Positions 7,529 to 16,262 of a stretch of DNA of 64,000 nucleotides are shown one piece after another. The DNA lies in the NCBI GenBank assembly GCA_963728855.1, contig CAVSLN010000001.1, forward strand, positions 558,001-622,000. Direction: 5' to 3'. The notes beneath the pieces were generated by a model. That model made no database searches. It was not told where the DNA came from and saw only the letters and a program-made list of their open reading frames with translations. Numbering within the stretch: the stretch's first letter is position 1; each line of letters opens with the position of its first letter. Origin of the DNA: AC-43 sp963728855. GTDB lineage: Bacteria > Actinomycetota > Actinomycetes > Mycobacteriales > Micromonosporaceae. The position numbers and the translations under genes are program-made.

Positions 7529-8228
7529 GATCCGCGACATCACCCTGCTGTACGGCCGCATCCAGGCCCTGCACGGGATCAGCCTGGAGGTCCAGGAGGG
7601 CGAGATCGTGGCCCTCATCGGGGCCAACGGCGCCGGCAAGTCCACGACGATGCGGGCCATCTCCGGCCTGCGCCCCATTGCCTCCGGCTCGATCTGGTTT
7701 GCCGGCGAGGACATCAGCCGGCTCCGGGCCGACCTGCGGGTGATCCGCGGGATCAGCCAGTCACCCGAAGGCCGGGGGATCTTCCCGGGCATGACGGTGC
7801 TGGAGAACCTGGAGATGGGCGCGTACACCCGGCGGGACGGCGCTGCCGTACGCGCCGACCTGGATCGCGTCTTCGGTCTGTTCCCCCGGCTGAAGGAGCG
7901 CATCAAACAGCCCGGCGGCACGCTGTCCGGCGGCGAACAGCAGATGCTCTCGGTGGGCCGGGCGCTGATGAGCCGGCCGAAGCTGATGCTGCTCGACGAG
8001 CCGTCGATGGGCCTCGCGCCGATGCTCATCCAGCAGATCTTCTCGATCGTCACCGAGATCAACCAGCAGGGCACCACGATCCTGCTGGTGGAGCAGAACG
8101 CGCAGCAGGCGCTGTCCCGGGCGCACCGGGCGTATGTGCTGGAGACCGGGCGCATCGTCAAGAGCGGTACGGGCGCGGAACTGCTGCACGATCCGGCCGT
8201 GAAGGACGCCTATCTCGGCGTCGCCTAG
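7518..8228 (+). CDS. livF: branched-chain amino acid ABC transporter ATP-binding protein LivF
   Basis: Second ATPase of the LIV importer, 236 residues, the usual LivF length. Walker A is GANGAGKST, the signature is LSGGEQQMLSVGRALM and Walker B is LMLLDEPSMG, followed by the LivF-typical SMGLAPMLIQQIF. The start lies inside the livG 3' end (11-bp overlap). The last base of its TAG stop is the first base of a 41-bp tandem repeat array, so the operon ends at that array. Confidence 0.9.
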   Translation: MLLEIRDITLLYGRIQALHGISLEVQEGEIVALIGANGAGKSTTMRAISGLRPIASGSIWFAGEDISRLRADLRVIRGISQSPEGRGIFPGMTVLENLEMGAYTRRDGAAVRADLDRVFGLFPRLKERIKQPGGTLSGGEQQMLSVGRALMSRPKLMLLDEPSMGLAPMLIQQIFSIVTEINQQGTTILLVEQNAQQALSRAHRAYVLETGRIVKSGTGAELLHDPAVKDAYLGVA

Positions 8229-8399
8229 CGGCGCAGCTTGTCGGAGCCGCTACCAGGCAGCGATGTCAGCGGCGCAGCTTGTCGGAGCCGCTACCAGGCA
8301 GCGATGTCAGCGGTGCAGCTTGTCGGAGCCGCTACCAGGCAGCGATGTCAGCGGTGCAGCTTGTCGGAGCCGCTACCAGCCAGCGATGTCAGCGGCGCA
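8228..8399. repeat. tandem repeat, 41-bp unit, four copies plus a partial fifth
   Basis: Units begin at 8228, 8269, 8310 and 8351, differ at only one or two positions, and are followed by eight bases of a fifth. Each contains AGCTTGTCGGAGCCGC. No spacers separate units, so this is not a CRISPR array. It sits between the livF stop and the next transport operon. The inverted version of the core (GCTCCGACAAGCT-like) recurs in the repeat after rpsA. Confidence 0.9.
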
Positions 8400-8429
8400 A
8401 CGATTCGTCGAGGGAGGGGACGGGCCGCA

Positions 8430-8570
8430 ATGAATCGTTCAAGCCCGACAACGTTGACGGCTGTAGTCGCCGCCGCCGTCCTCGGTACGGTCGAGCCGAC
8501 CCGGCCACGCCGTGCGGCGGGCCAGGACCCGTTCGGGCGCCTGCACCCGAAGATGGAGGATGACAGATGA
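8430..8570 (+). CDS. small hypothetical protein, 46 residues
   Basis: ATG 8430 follows a strong purine-rich site (AGGGAGGGGA, 8 bases upstream), and its TGA overlaps the ATG of the next binding-protein gene (ATGA at 8567-8570). The peptide begins MNRSSPTTLTAVVAAAVLGT, a short hydrophobic stretch, and ends in a charged tail. It could be a leader frame that couples translation of the transporter. No family is recognised. Confidence 0.35.
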   Translation: MNRSSPTTLTAVVAAAVLGTVEPTRPRRAAGQDPFGRLHPKMEDDR

Positions 8571-9472
8571 TTTCGTTACGCGTACCGCGTGCGCGCGTGT
8601 TGCTGGGCGTCGTGGGGGTGCTGGCGGTCGCCGCCAGCCTGGCCGGGTGCGGCGGTAGCTCGAGCTCCGGTGGGGGCGCCCCGATCCCGTCCACGGCGGT
8701 CGACAGCGCGCTGGCGGCCAAGGTACCGGCGGCGATCAAGCAGGCCGGCACGATCATCATCGGCAGCGACTCGACGTACGCCCCGAGCGAGTTCCTGGAC
8801 ACCGACGGCAAGACGATCATCGGGTTCGACGTCGACCTGTTCAACGCGGTCGCCGGCAAGCTGGGCCTGAAGACCGACTGGAAGACGGCCAAGTTCGACG
8901 ACATCATCCCGGGCGTCGGGTCGGGCAAGTACAACATCGGCGTCTCGTCGTTCACCGTCAACAAGGACCGGCTGCAACAGGTCACGATGGTGTCCTACTA
9001 CTCCGCCGGTACCCAGTGGGCGGCCAAGACCGGGGCGAGCATCGACCCGGACAACGCGTGCGGCAAGAAGATCGCGGTGCAGACGGCGACCGTACAGGCC
9101 GACGACATCGCCGCCCGGTCGAAGAAGTGCACCGACGGCGGTAAGCCGGCCATCACCGTTGACCAGTACCAGGCGCAGAGCGACGCGACCTCGGCCGTGG
9201 TCTCCGGTAAGGACGACGCGATGCTCGCCGACTCGCCGGTGTGCGCGTACGCCGTCAAGCAGACCAACGGGCAGCTCGCCCTGGCCGGCCAGATCTACGA
9301 CTCGGCCCCGTACGGCTACGTGCTGCCGAAGGACCAGACGGACTTCGGCGCCGCGATCGCGAGTGCCGTACAGGCCCTGATCGCGGACGGCACGTACAAG
9401 AAGATCCTCGACAAGTGGGGCGTGGCCGGAGGCGCCATCACCACTCCCGCCGTCAACCCGACGGTGTCCTGA
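8567..9472 (+). CDS. polar amino acid ABC transporter substrate-binding lipoprotein
   Basis: Extracytoplasmic binding protein of the SBP family 3 type (PF00497), 301 residues. The signal peptide ends in a clear lipobox, SLAGC, with a Gly/Ser-rich linker after the Cys. The mature domain has GTIIIGSDSTYAPSEFLDTD and IIGFDVDLFNAVAGKLGL, typical of ligand-binding lobe 1. It heads a three-gene operon with a permease and an ATPase. The ligand is probably a polar amino acid or opine-like compound, but this cannot be decided from the sequence. Confidence 0.88.
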   Translation: MISLRVPRARVLLGVVGVLAVAASLAGCGGSSSSGGGAPIPSTAVDSALAAKVPAAIKQAGTIIIGSDSTYAPSEFLDTDGKTIIGFDVDLFNAVAGKLGLKTDWKTAKFDDIIPGVGSGKYNIGVSSFTVNKDRLQQVTMVSYYSAGTQWAAKTGASIDPDNACGKKIAVQTATVQADDIAARSKKCTDGGKPAITVDQYQAQSDATSAVVSGKDDAMLADSPVCAYAVKQTNGQLALAGQIYDSAPYGYVLPKDQTDFGAAIASAVQALIADGTYKKILDKWGVAGGAITTPAVNPTVS

Positions 9473-9484
9473 GCGGATCCTGCG

Positions 9485-10492
9485 ATGAGCACGGACACCG
9501 TCGTATCCGCCGAACGGGCGCGGCCTGAACCGATCAAGGCCGTGCCCGTACGGCACCCCGGCCGCTGGGTCGCCGTGGCGATTCTCGCCGTGCTGGCGGC
9601 GATGTTCGCCCACCTGCTGATCACGAACAAGCACTTCGAGTGGTCGTTCATCCTCAGCGACAAGGTGATGTTCAGCCCGCCGGTGCTGGAGGGCCTGCGC
9701 GGCACGCTGCTGCTGACCGTGCTGTCGATGCTCGTCGGCGTCGGGCTGGGCATCGTGCTGGCGGTCATGCGGCTCTCGCCCAACCCCGTGCTGAAAAGCA
9801 CCGCGTTCGCGTACACCTGGTTCTTCCGGGCGGTGCCCCGGCTGGTCCTGGCCGTGCTCTTCGGCAACCTCGGCATCCTGTGGTCGCGGCTGAGTCTGGG
9901 CGTCCCGTTCGACCACGAGATCGGCGCCCTGTTCGGCATGCACAACCTGGAGCTGCGCATCGGCAGCATCCGGGCGATCGACCTGCTCTCCGGCTTCGTG
10001 GCCGGCATGCTGGCGCTGGCGCTGTCCGAGGCGGCCTACATGGCCGAGATCGTGCGCGCCGGCATCCAGTCGGTCGACCCCGGCCAGGCCGAGGCCGCCG
10101 AGGCGCTGGGCCTCGCCCGGGGGCAGGTGCTGCGGCGCATCGTGCTCCCGCAGGCGATGCGGGTGATCGTGCCGCCGACCGGCAACGAGACCATCGCGAT
10201 GGTCAAGGACACCTCGCTGGTGGCGTACACCCCGGTCACCACCGAGCTGTTCTTCCAGTTGCAGGCGATCGGCCACCGGACCTTCGACGTCTTCCCGGTG
10301 CTGGTCGCGGCGTGCCTGTGGTACCTGGTCATCTGTAGCGTGCTGATGGTCCTGCAGTACTACGTCGAGCGGTACTTCTCCCGCGGGTACGGCGCCCGGA
10401 CGGGCAAGCGCGCCGGGCCACCGGTGGGCGCGCTGCCGACCGAGCCGGCGGTCCTGCCGGTCGGTCCGGGAGGGACAACACATGGACACTGA
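9485..10492 (+). CDS. amino acid ABC transporter permease
   Basis: Inner-membrane subunit of a His/Glu/Gln/Arg-type importer, 335 residues. After a cytoplasmic N-terminus come hydrophobic segments and the coupling (EAA) region EAAEALGLARGQVLRRIVLP followed by QAMRVIVPPTGNETIAMVKD. The family sequence is recognisable from about residue 70 on. The C-terminal 40 residues are a Pro/Gly-rich tail not needed for transport. The start is 12 bases after the binding-protein stop, and the 3' end overlaps the ATPase gene by 11 bp. Confidence 0.88.
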   Translation: MSTDTVVSAERARPEPIKAVPVRHPGRWVAVAILAVLAAMFAHLLITNKHFEWSFILSDKVMFSPPVLEGLRGTLLLTVLSMLVGVGLGIVLAVMRLSPNPVLKSTAFAYTWFFRAVPRLVLAVLFGNLGILWSRLSLGVPFDHEIGALFGMHNLELRIGSIRAIDLLSGFVAGMLALALSEAAYMAEIVRAGIQSVDPGQAEAAEALGLARGQVLRRIVLPQAMRVIVPPTGNETIAMVKDTSLVAYTPVTTELFFQLQAIGHRTFDVFPVLVAACLWYLVICSVLMVLQYYVERYFSRGYGARTGKRAGPPVGALPTEPAVLPVGPGGTTHGH

Positions 10493-11252
10493 TCAATTGA
10501 TGGTACGGGCCGAGAACGTCCACAAGTCCTTCGGTCACCTCGATGTGCTCAGGGGCATCGACCTGTCGGTACGGCCGGGCGAGGTGGCCGTCGTGATCGG
10601 CCCGTCCGGCTCGGGCAAGTCCACGTTCCTGCGCTGCGTCAACCACCTGGAGAAGATCAACGCCGGCCGGATCTGGGTCGACGGCGAGCTGATCGGGTAC
10701 CGCCAGCGCGGCGACAAGCTGCACGAGATGCGGGAGAAGGAGGTGGCCGCCCAGCGACGGTCCATCGGGATGGTGTTCCAGCGGTTCAACCTCTTCCCGC
10801 ACATGACCGTCCTGGGCAACGTCATGGAGGCACCGTGCCGGGTGCGCCGCGAGCCCAAGTCGCGGGTACGGGAGCGGGCGGTCGCGCTGCTGGAGCGGGT
10901 CGGGCTGGGCGACAAGCTGGACGGCTACCCGGGGCAGCTCTCCGGCGGCCAGCAGCAGCGGGTGGCCATCGCCCGGGCGCTCGCCATGCAGCCGAAGCTG
11001 ATGCTCTTCGACGAGCCGACCAGCGCGCTTGACCCGGAGCTGGTCGGCGAGGTGCTCGACGTGATGAAGGACCTGGCCCGGTCGGGGATGACCATGGTGG
11101 TGGTGACCCACGAGATCGGCTTCGCCCGGGAGGTGGGGGACACCCTGATCTTCATGGACGGCGGGGTGGTCGTCGAGGCCGGGCACCCGCGCGAGGTGAT
11201 CGCCGAGCCGCGGCACGAGCGGACCCGGGCGTTCCTCGCCAAGGTGCTGTGA
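10482..11252 (+). CDS. amino acid ABC transporter ATP-binding protein (GlnQ-like)
   Basis: Cytoplasmic ATPase of the polar amino acid importer, 256 residues. Walker A is GPSGSGKST, the Q-loop is GMVFQRFNLFPHMTVLGNV, the signature is LSGGQQQRVAIARALA and Walker B is LMLFDEPTSALDPE, with the D-loop and the switch histidine (VVTHEIGFAREV). GGGAGGGA lies just upstream of ATG 10482. It is the last gene of the operon; an intrinsic-type hairpin follows at 11267. Confidence 0.9.
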   Translation: MDTDQLMVRAENVHKSFGHLDVLRGIDLSVRPGEVAVVIGPSGSGKSTFLRCVNHLEKINAGRIWVDGELIGYRQRGDKLHEMREKEVAAQRRSIGMVFQRFNLFPHMTVLGNVMEAPCRVRREPKSRVRERAVALLERVGLGDKLDGYPGQLSGGQQQRVAIARALAMQPKLMLFDEPTSALDPELVGEVLDVMKDLARSGMTMVVVTHEIGFAREVGDTLIFMDGGVVVEAGHPREVIAEPRHERTRAFLAKVL

Positions 11253-11266
11253 CGCCAAGGTGGTGT

Positions 11267-11287
11267 GACGCCGCTTCGGCGTCTTGT
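11267..11287 (+). terminator. terminator-like hairpin after the amino acid transporter
   Basis: GACGCCG (11267-11273) and CGGCGTC (11277-11283) form a perfect 7-bp stem with a 3-base loop, followed by TTGT. It lies 14 bases after the ATPase stop and before the polA promoter. Confidence 0.6.
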
Positions 11288-11300
11288 CGGAGGGTGCGAC

Positions 11301-11306
11301 TAGGCT
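11301..11306 (+). promoter_or_regulatory. candidate -10 element for a leaderless polA transcript
   Basis: TAGGCT (TANNNT pattern) ends seven bases before GTG 11314, the spacing of actinobacterial leaderless genes. No Shine-Dalgarno precedes the start and no good -35 is visible. Confidence 0.35.
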
Positions 11307-11313
11307 CGCCTCC

Positions 11314-14058
11314 GTGAGTACCGCAACCCCCCGGCTCCTCCTGCTGGACGGACATTCTCTCGCATACCGCGCGTTCTTTGCCCTGCCCGTCGAAAACTTC
11401 TCCACCACCACGGGTAGCCGACCAACGCCGTCTACGGCTTCACCTCGATGCTGATCAACGTGCTGCGCGACGAGCGCCCACGCACCTCGCGGTCGCCTTC
11501 GACGTGTCCCGCCGCTCCTTCCGCACCGAGCAGTACGCGGACTACAAGGCCGGCCGGTCGGAGACGCCGAGCGACTTCGTCGGGCAGGTCAGCCTGGTCC
11601 AGGAGGTGCTGGCCGCGCTGCGCATCGAGTCCGTCGAGGCGCCCGGCTACGAGGCCGACGACGTGATCGCCACGCTGGCCTGCCAGGCCCGCGACGCCGG
11701 CTACGAGGTGCTCATCTGCTCCGGCGACCGGGACGCCTTCCAGCTCGTCGGTGACCGGGTCACCGTGCTCTACCCGCGCAAGGGCGTCTCCGACCTGGCC
11801 CGGATGGACCCGGCCGCGGTGCTGGACCGCTACGGGGTGGGCCCGGAGCGCTACCGCGATCTGGCCGCGCTGGTCGGCGAGTCCAGCGACAACCTGCCCG
11901 GCATCCCGGGCGTGGGCCCGAAGACCGCGGCCAAATGGATCACGCAGTACGGCGTCCCTGGAGGGCCTGGTCGAGCACGTCGACGAGATCAAGGGCAAGG
12001 CGGGCGACAGCCTGCGCGCGCGGCCTGGCCGACGTGCTGCGCAACTACGAGCTCAACCGGCTGGTCAGCGACCTGGAGCTGCCGCTTGCCGTACCGGACT
12101 CGCTGTGGCGGGGCTGGGACCGCGAGGCGGTGCACCGGGTCTTCGACACGCTCCAGTTCCGGGTCCTGCGCGACCGGCTCTACCAGTACCTGGAAGCGGT
12201 CGAGCCGGAGGCCGAGGCTGGCTTCGAGCTGGCCGGCCGGGTCCTCGGTACGGGCGAGGTGGCCGGCTGGCTCGCCGGGCACGCCGGCCGCCCGTCGGCC
12301 GGTACGGGCCGGGAGGGCGCCGCGGTGATCGGGGCGGTGGCGGCGGTCGCGCCGGTGGGAGTGGCCGTGTCCGGGAGCTTCGGGCGGGGCACCGGCAACC
12401 TGACCGGGGTCGCGATCGCCACCGAGGACGGGGCCGGCGCCTGGTTCGATCCGTCCACACTGGACAGTGCCGACGAGGCCGCGGTCGCCGCCTGGCTGGC
12501 CGACGAGGACTGCCCGAAGATGCTGCACGACGGCAAGCCGGCGCTGCTCGCGTTCACCGAGCGCGGCTGGCCGCTGCGCGGGCTGGTGGCCGACACCGCG
12601 CTGGCCGCCTACCTGGCGCGACCCGACCAGCGCTCGTACGACCTGACCGACCTCGCCCTGCGGTACCTCCAGCGGGAGCTGCGGGTCGACGCGCCCGACG
12701 ACGGTCAGCTGACCCTCGATGGGCTGGGCGACGACGAGCAGGAGGCGGAGCGCAACCTGATGCTCCGGGCGCGGGCCACGCTCGACCTCGCCGACGCGAT
12801 CGGCGCCGAGCTGACCCGCGACGGCGACGAGGCCCGGCGGCTGCTGCGCGAGGTGGAGCTGCCGCTGGTCTACGTGCTCGCCGGCATGGAGCGGGCCGGC
12901 ATCGCCGCCGACACCCACTACCTGTCCGAGCTGGAGGCGCACTTCGCCGGCGAGGTCAAGGCGGCCGCCCAGGCCGCCTACGCCGTGGTGGGGCGGGAGT
13001 TCAACCTGGGCTCGCCCAAGCAGCTACAGGAGATCCTGTTCACCGAGCTGGGGCTGCCCAAGACCAAGCGCATCAAGACCGGCTACACCACCGACGCCGA
13101 CGCGCTGGCGAGCCTGTTCGCGCAGACCGGCCACCCGGTGCTGGAGCACCTGCTGCGCCACCGCGACGTGGCCAAACTGAAGTCCACTGTGGACGGTCTG
13201 CTCAAGTCGGTGAGCGACGACGGACGCATCCACACCACGTTCAACCAGACGGTCGCGGCCACCGGGCGGCTGTCGAGCACCGACCCGAACCTGCAGAACA
13301 TCCCGATCCGCACCGAGGAGGGGCGGCGGATCCGGCGCGCGTTCGTGGTCGGGCCCGGGTTCGAGACGCTGCTGACCGCCGACTACAGCCAGATCGAGAT
13401 GCGCATCATGGCGCACCTGTCGAAAGACGAGGCGCTGATCGAAGCGTTCCGGTCGGGCTTCGACTTCCACGCCGCGACCGCCTCCTCGGTGTTCAGCGTC
13501 GAGCCGACCGAGGTCAACCACGAGCAGCGGCGCCGGATCAAGGCGATGAACTACGGCCTGGCCTACGGGCTCTCCTCGTACGGGCTGGCCCAGCAGCTCG
13601 GCATCACCCCGGCCGAGGCCACCGTGCTGATGGAGGACTACTTCATCCGCTTCGGCGGCGTCCGGGACTACCTGCACCGGGTGGTCGCCCAGGCGCGGCT
13701 CGACGGCTATACGCAGACTGTGCTCGGGCGCCGCCGGTACCTGCCCGACCTCACGAGCGACAACCGGCAGCGGCGCGAGATGGCCGAGCGGATGGCGCTC
13801 AACGCACCGATCCAGGGCTCGGCGGCCGACATCATCAAGGTGGCGATGCTGCGCGTCGACGCGGCGCTGCGCGGGTCCGGGCTGCGGTCGCGGATGCTGC
13901 TGCAGGTGCACGACGAGCTGGTGTTCGAGGTCGCGCCGGGGGAGCGGGAGGCGCTGGAGGCGCTGGTGCGGTCGCAGATGGGCGGGGCTTACCCGCTGGA
14001 CGTCCCGCTGGAGGTCTCGGTCGGCGTCGGGCGCGACTGGGCCGCCGCCGACCACTGA
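11314..14058 (+). CDS. polA: DNA polymerase I, with four frame breaks near the 5' end
   Basis: Replication and repair polymerase. Frames joined, it encodes about 914 residues. The 5'-3' exonuclease domain begins RLLLLDGHSLAYRAFFALPV and includes YEADDVIATLA and ICSGDRDAFQLV; the polymerase domain has motif A (DYSQIEMRIMAHLS), motif B (RRRIKAMNYGLAYG) and motif C (QVHDELVFEV). The frame shifts four times: losses of one base near 11412-11418 and 11476-11480, gains of one near 11952-11956 and 12012-12026, net zero. Residues continue correctly after every shift. From about 12020 to the stop the gene is clean. PolA is highly conserved, so assembly indels are far more likely than decay. The rpsA-coaE-uvrB neighbours, now 20 kb away, support identity. 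Confidence 0.9.
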
Positions 14059-14626
14059 CGGCGGCTCGGCGACCCGGGCAAAGGAAGACCGCGTCCGAGC
14101 CGCCCTCGCCGTCGAGCAGCCCGAGCGGCAGCACCTCCTCGGCCGTGAGCCCCAGCTCCTCGCCCAGCTCGCGAAGGGCGGTCCGGGCCGGGTCGGCGGC
14201 GGGGTCGGCGGCGGGCTCGGCGAACCCGCGCGGGATCTCCCAGTGCCAGCGCCGGGAGTCATGCCGGAAGTGCCGGACCACGACCAGCCGCCCGTCGGGC
14301 AGGACGGGCAGCACGGCGGCGCCCTGCCCCGGGTGGGCGCCGACGGTACGCACGTGGGCGCCCAGCCGGCCGGAGCGCAAGCGCACCGCGTCCCGTACCA
14401 CCTTGAGGTAGTCGTCTTCGTAGACGACGCCGATGTCGCCGTACTCCTCGGGGATGCCGCGGTCGCGCAGCCGCGCCGCGGCCTCGTCCGCCACCCGGTC
14501 CTGGTCGGTCCGCTCCACCAGGATCTCGTACGCCGCTCCCGGCGGGTTGGCGAACAGGTGCGGTCGCTGCTCCCGCAGCCGGTCGTACGCGGCCAGCCGT
14601 ACCGACCGGCGGTACCCGTCACCCAC
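13835..14626 (-). CDS. NUDIX hydrolase, 3' end degraded and antisense to polA
   Basis: Hydrolyses nucleoside diphosphate-linked compounds. Recognisable sequence runs from the start to about 14080, with the NUDIX box near GFAEP...RTALRELGEELGL. The box spacer holds a PAAD duplication from a 12-bp tandem copy (14191-14202, 14203-14214), lengthening the loop by four residues. GTG 14626 has GAGGAG eight bases upstream and is preferred over ATG 14662. After SDAVFL the frame continues antisense through polA for over 200 bases with no family similarity. Removing one T in the TTT near 14078 gives VFLARVAEPPS, a more natural NUDIX ending, so a one-base error is likely. The substrate is unknown. Confidence 0.6.
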   Translation of the reverse strand: MGDGYRRSVRLAAYDRLREQRPHLFANPPGAAYEILVERTDQDRVADEAAARLRDRGIPEEYGDIGVVYEDDYLKVVRDAVRLRSGRLGAHVRTVGAHPGQGAAVLPVLPDGRLVVVRHFRHDSRRWHWEIPRGFAEPAADPAADPARTALRELGEELGLTAEEVLPLGLLDGEGGSDAVFLCPGRRAAVSGRRRPSRARRRPRPPAGRPAGKPRPSATAPAPPAPPAPPARPRTPARRAPAAASATAARTRAAPRRRAASPP

Positions 14627-14693
14627 GCGGTAATCTCCTCGTTCGCTGAGTAGTCCTACCATGTGACGGTCCGGGACACCCCAGGGAGGTCGG

Positions 14694-16259
14694 TTGAGTA
14701 CCCGCGTCCTCGAACCGAAGGACCTGCACATCGAGAGTTCCGTGGTACCACAGTCGATCGACAACCAGTACGTCAGCGCCGACCTGTTCGCCGCGCTCGC
14801 GGGGCGCGGCGGCACACTGCGGCACGTGCTGGAGTCGAGCCTCAGCGACCGGCCCGACCGCACCGCCCGGCGCTTCTTCGAGGTGCACAAGACCGAGTAC
14901 CTGCGCAGCCTGCTCTACTCCCGCCAGCTGATCGTCAACCGGGCCGCCTTCTGGAACAACCCGGTGCTGATCGCATCGGTGCTCGGCGACGACCGGGACG
15001 GGCTGGTGTCCCTGCTGGCCAGCCAGACCATCGTCCCGTTCCTCTGGAACGAGAGCTCGTTCCAGCAGCCGCAGGAGTTCCACACCCTGTCGCCGGGCCG
15101 GGACGCGATGCAGCGCCTGGTCGGGGACCCGGCGCTGACCGACATCACCTGCCTGCGCCTCGGCGGGCTGGACAGCCACGCGAACGCGATCGCCGCCGAC
15201 CGGCTGGCCACCAACTTCCGGGTCGAGCTGCAGCTGCCGCTGGAGATGAGCGACCTGCGGCTGTACCAGGTGGTCGACGCGCTGCTCGACGAGCCGCAGC
15301 CGGAAGCGACCCGTACGGCGCTGGCCGGGCGGCTGCGCGAGGTGGCCGCCTGGGTACGCCAGCACCGCCCGCACCGCAGCCAGGTCTACCAGCAGTTCAT
15401 CACCGAGGGGGACCCGACCACCACGCCGTTCCGGACCGACCCGTTCACGTTCGAGCTGAAGAAGTGGGTCGACGCGGTATACAACGGCAACCTGCCCTGG
15501 GCGCTGCAGGCCCACACGTTCACCCCGCACGGCATGCCCACCCCGCTCGACCTGGAGCTGTCCTGGGCGACCGTGTCGCAGACCCGTGGGCTGGTGCTGG
15601 ACGGAAACCTGCCCGGCGCGCTCGACGAGATCGTGGACCGGGCCGGCCGCCGCGCCTCGCTGGTCGCGTGGGACACGCTGGAGACGGAGCTGGCGGTACC
15701 GCTGCCGGCGCCGCACGAGCTGAGCCACGCCGACGTGATCGCGCTGCGCGGCCGTACCGCGTGGGCCGAGATGATGGCGGCCATGGCGGCGCACGTGGAC
15801 ACGCCCCTGGACGCCGTACGGATGGCGGAGTTCTGGGCGGCGTACGACGGGTTCCTGCGGGACCTCGGGGCGTGGTGGCTGGCGCGCGGCCGGCCCACCC
15901 GGGACCGGTACGCCGCCGGTGTCGCGCGCATCTTCCGCTATGGCGACTGGTTCGTCGGGCTGCTCCAGATCGGCCACCAGCTCATCCCGATCCTCCCCGC
16001 CCCGAGCGTGCCGCTCCCGCCGCTGACCGAGGAGTTCGCGAAGATCACCGTGGAGACCGGGATGTACCTGTACCAGCGCGCCCAGGTGGACCTGCGGCGC
16101 AGCCAGGCGGTACGGGGCATCCAGCGGGCCCAGCGGATCAGCACCGACAAGCTGCGCCAGACCTTCGAGGCGGTCCGGGTACTGCTGCCCGAAGTGGCCG
16201 GCCGGCTGCCCGGCGGGGAGGAACAGGGCACGGTGGCGGTGGACGAGAGCACCGGCTAG
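14694..16259 (+). CDS. uncharacterised 521-residue protein next to the injection-system operon
   Basis: TTG 14694 has GGAGG four bases upstream. The protein is soluble: I see no signal peptide or membrane span. It is mostly helical in appearance, with conserved-looking aromatic stretches (FWNNPVLIASVLGDD, TIVPFLWNESSFQQ, AHTFTPHGMPTPLDLELSW) and a C-terminal helix-rich part (MYLYQRAQVDLRRSQ). No motif that I know is present. Its 3' end is three bases from the convergent last gene of the CIS operon. It could be a CIS cargo, an accessory factor or unrelated. I do not assign a function. Confidence 0.7.
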   Translation: MSTRVLEPKDLHIESSVVPQSIDNQYVSADLFAALAGRGGTLRHVLESSLSDRPDRTARRFFEVHKTEYLRSLLYSRQLIVNRAAFWNNPVLIASVLGDDRDGLVSLLASQTIVPFLWNESSFQQPQEFHTLSPGRDAMQRLVGDPALTDITCLRLGGLDSHANAIAADRLATNFRVELQLPLEMSDLRLYQVVDALLDEPQPEATRTALAGRLREVAAWVRQHRPHRSQVYQQFITEGDPTTTPFRTDPFTFELKKWVDAVYNGNLPWALQAHTFTPHGMPTPLDLELSWATVSQTRGLVLDGNLPGALDEIVDRAGRRASLVAWDTLETELAVPLPAPHELSHADVIALRGRTAWAEMMAAMAAHVDTPLDAVRMAEFWAAYDGFLRDLGAWWLARGRPTRDRYAAGVARIFRYGDWFVGLLQIGHQLIPILPAPSVPLPPLTEEFAKITVETGMYLYQRAQVDLRRSQAVRGIQRAQRISTDKLRQTFEAVRVLLPEVAGRLPGGEEQGTVAVDESTG

Positions 16260-16262
16260 GCG

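Noticed and set aside
8228..8399. CRISPR-like array
   Set aside because: Units abut directly with no spacers, and there are no cas genes in the window.
8238..8570. 110-codon frame through the 41-bp array
   Set aside because: The part before ATG 8430 is a translation of the tandem repeats; only the last 46 codons have a ribosome site.
11751..14411. 886-codon plus-strand frame overlapping polA
   Set aside because: It shares about 25 codons of true PolA sequence between two frame breaks and is otherwise a shadow of the polymerase frame.
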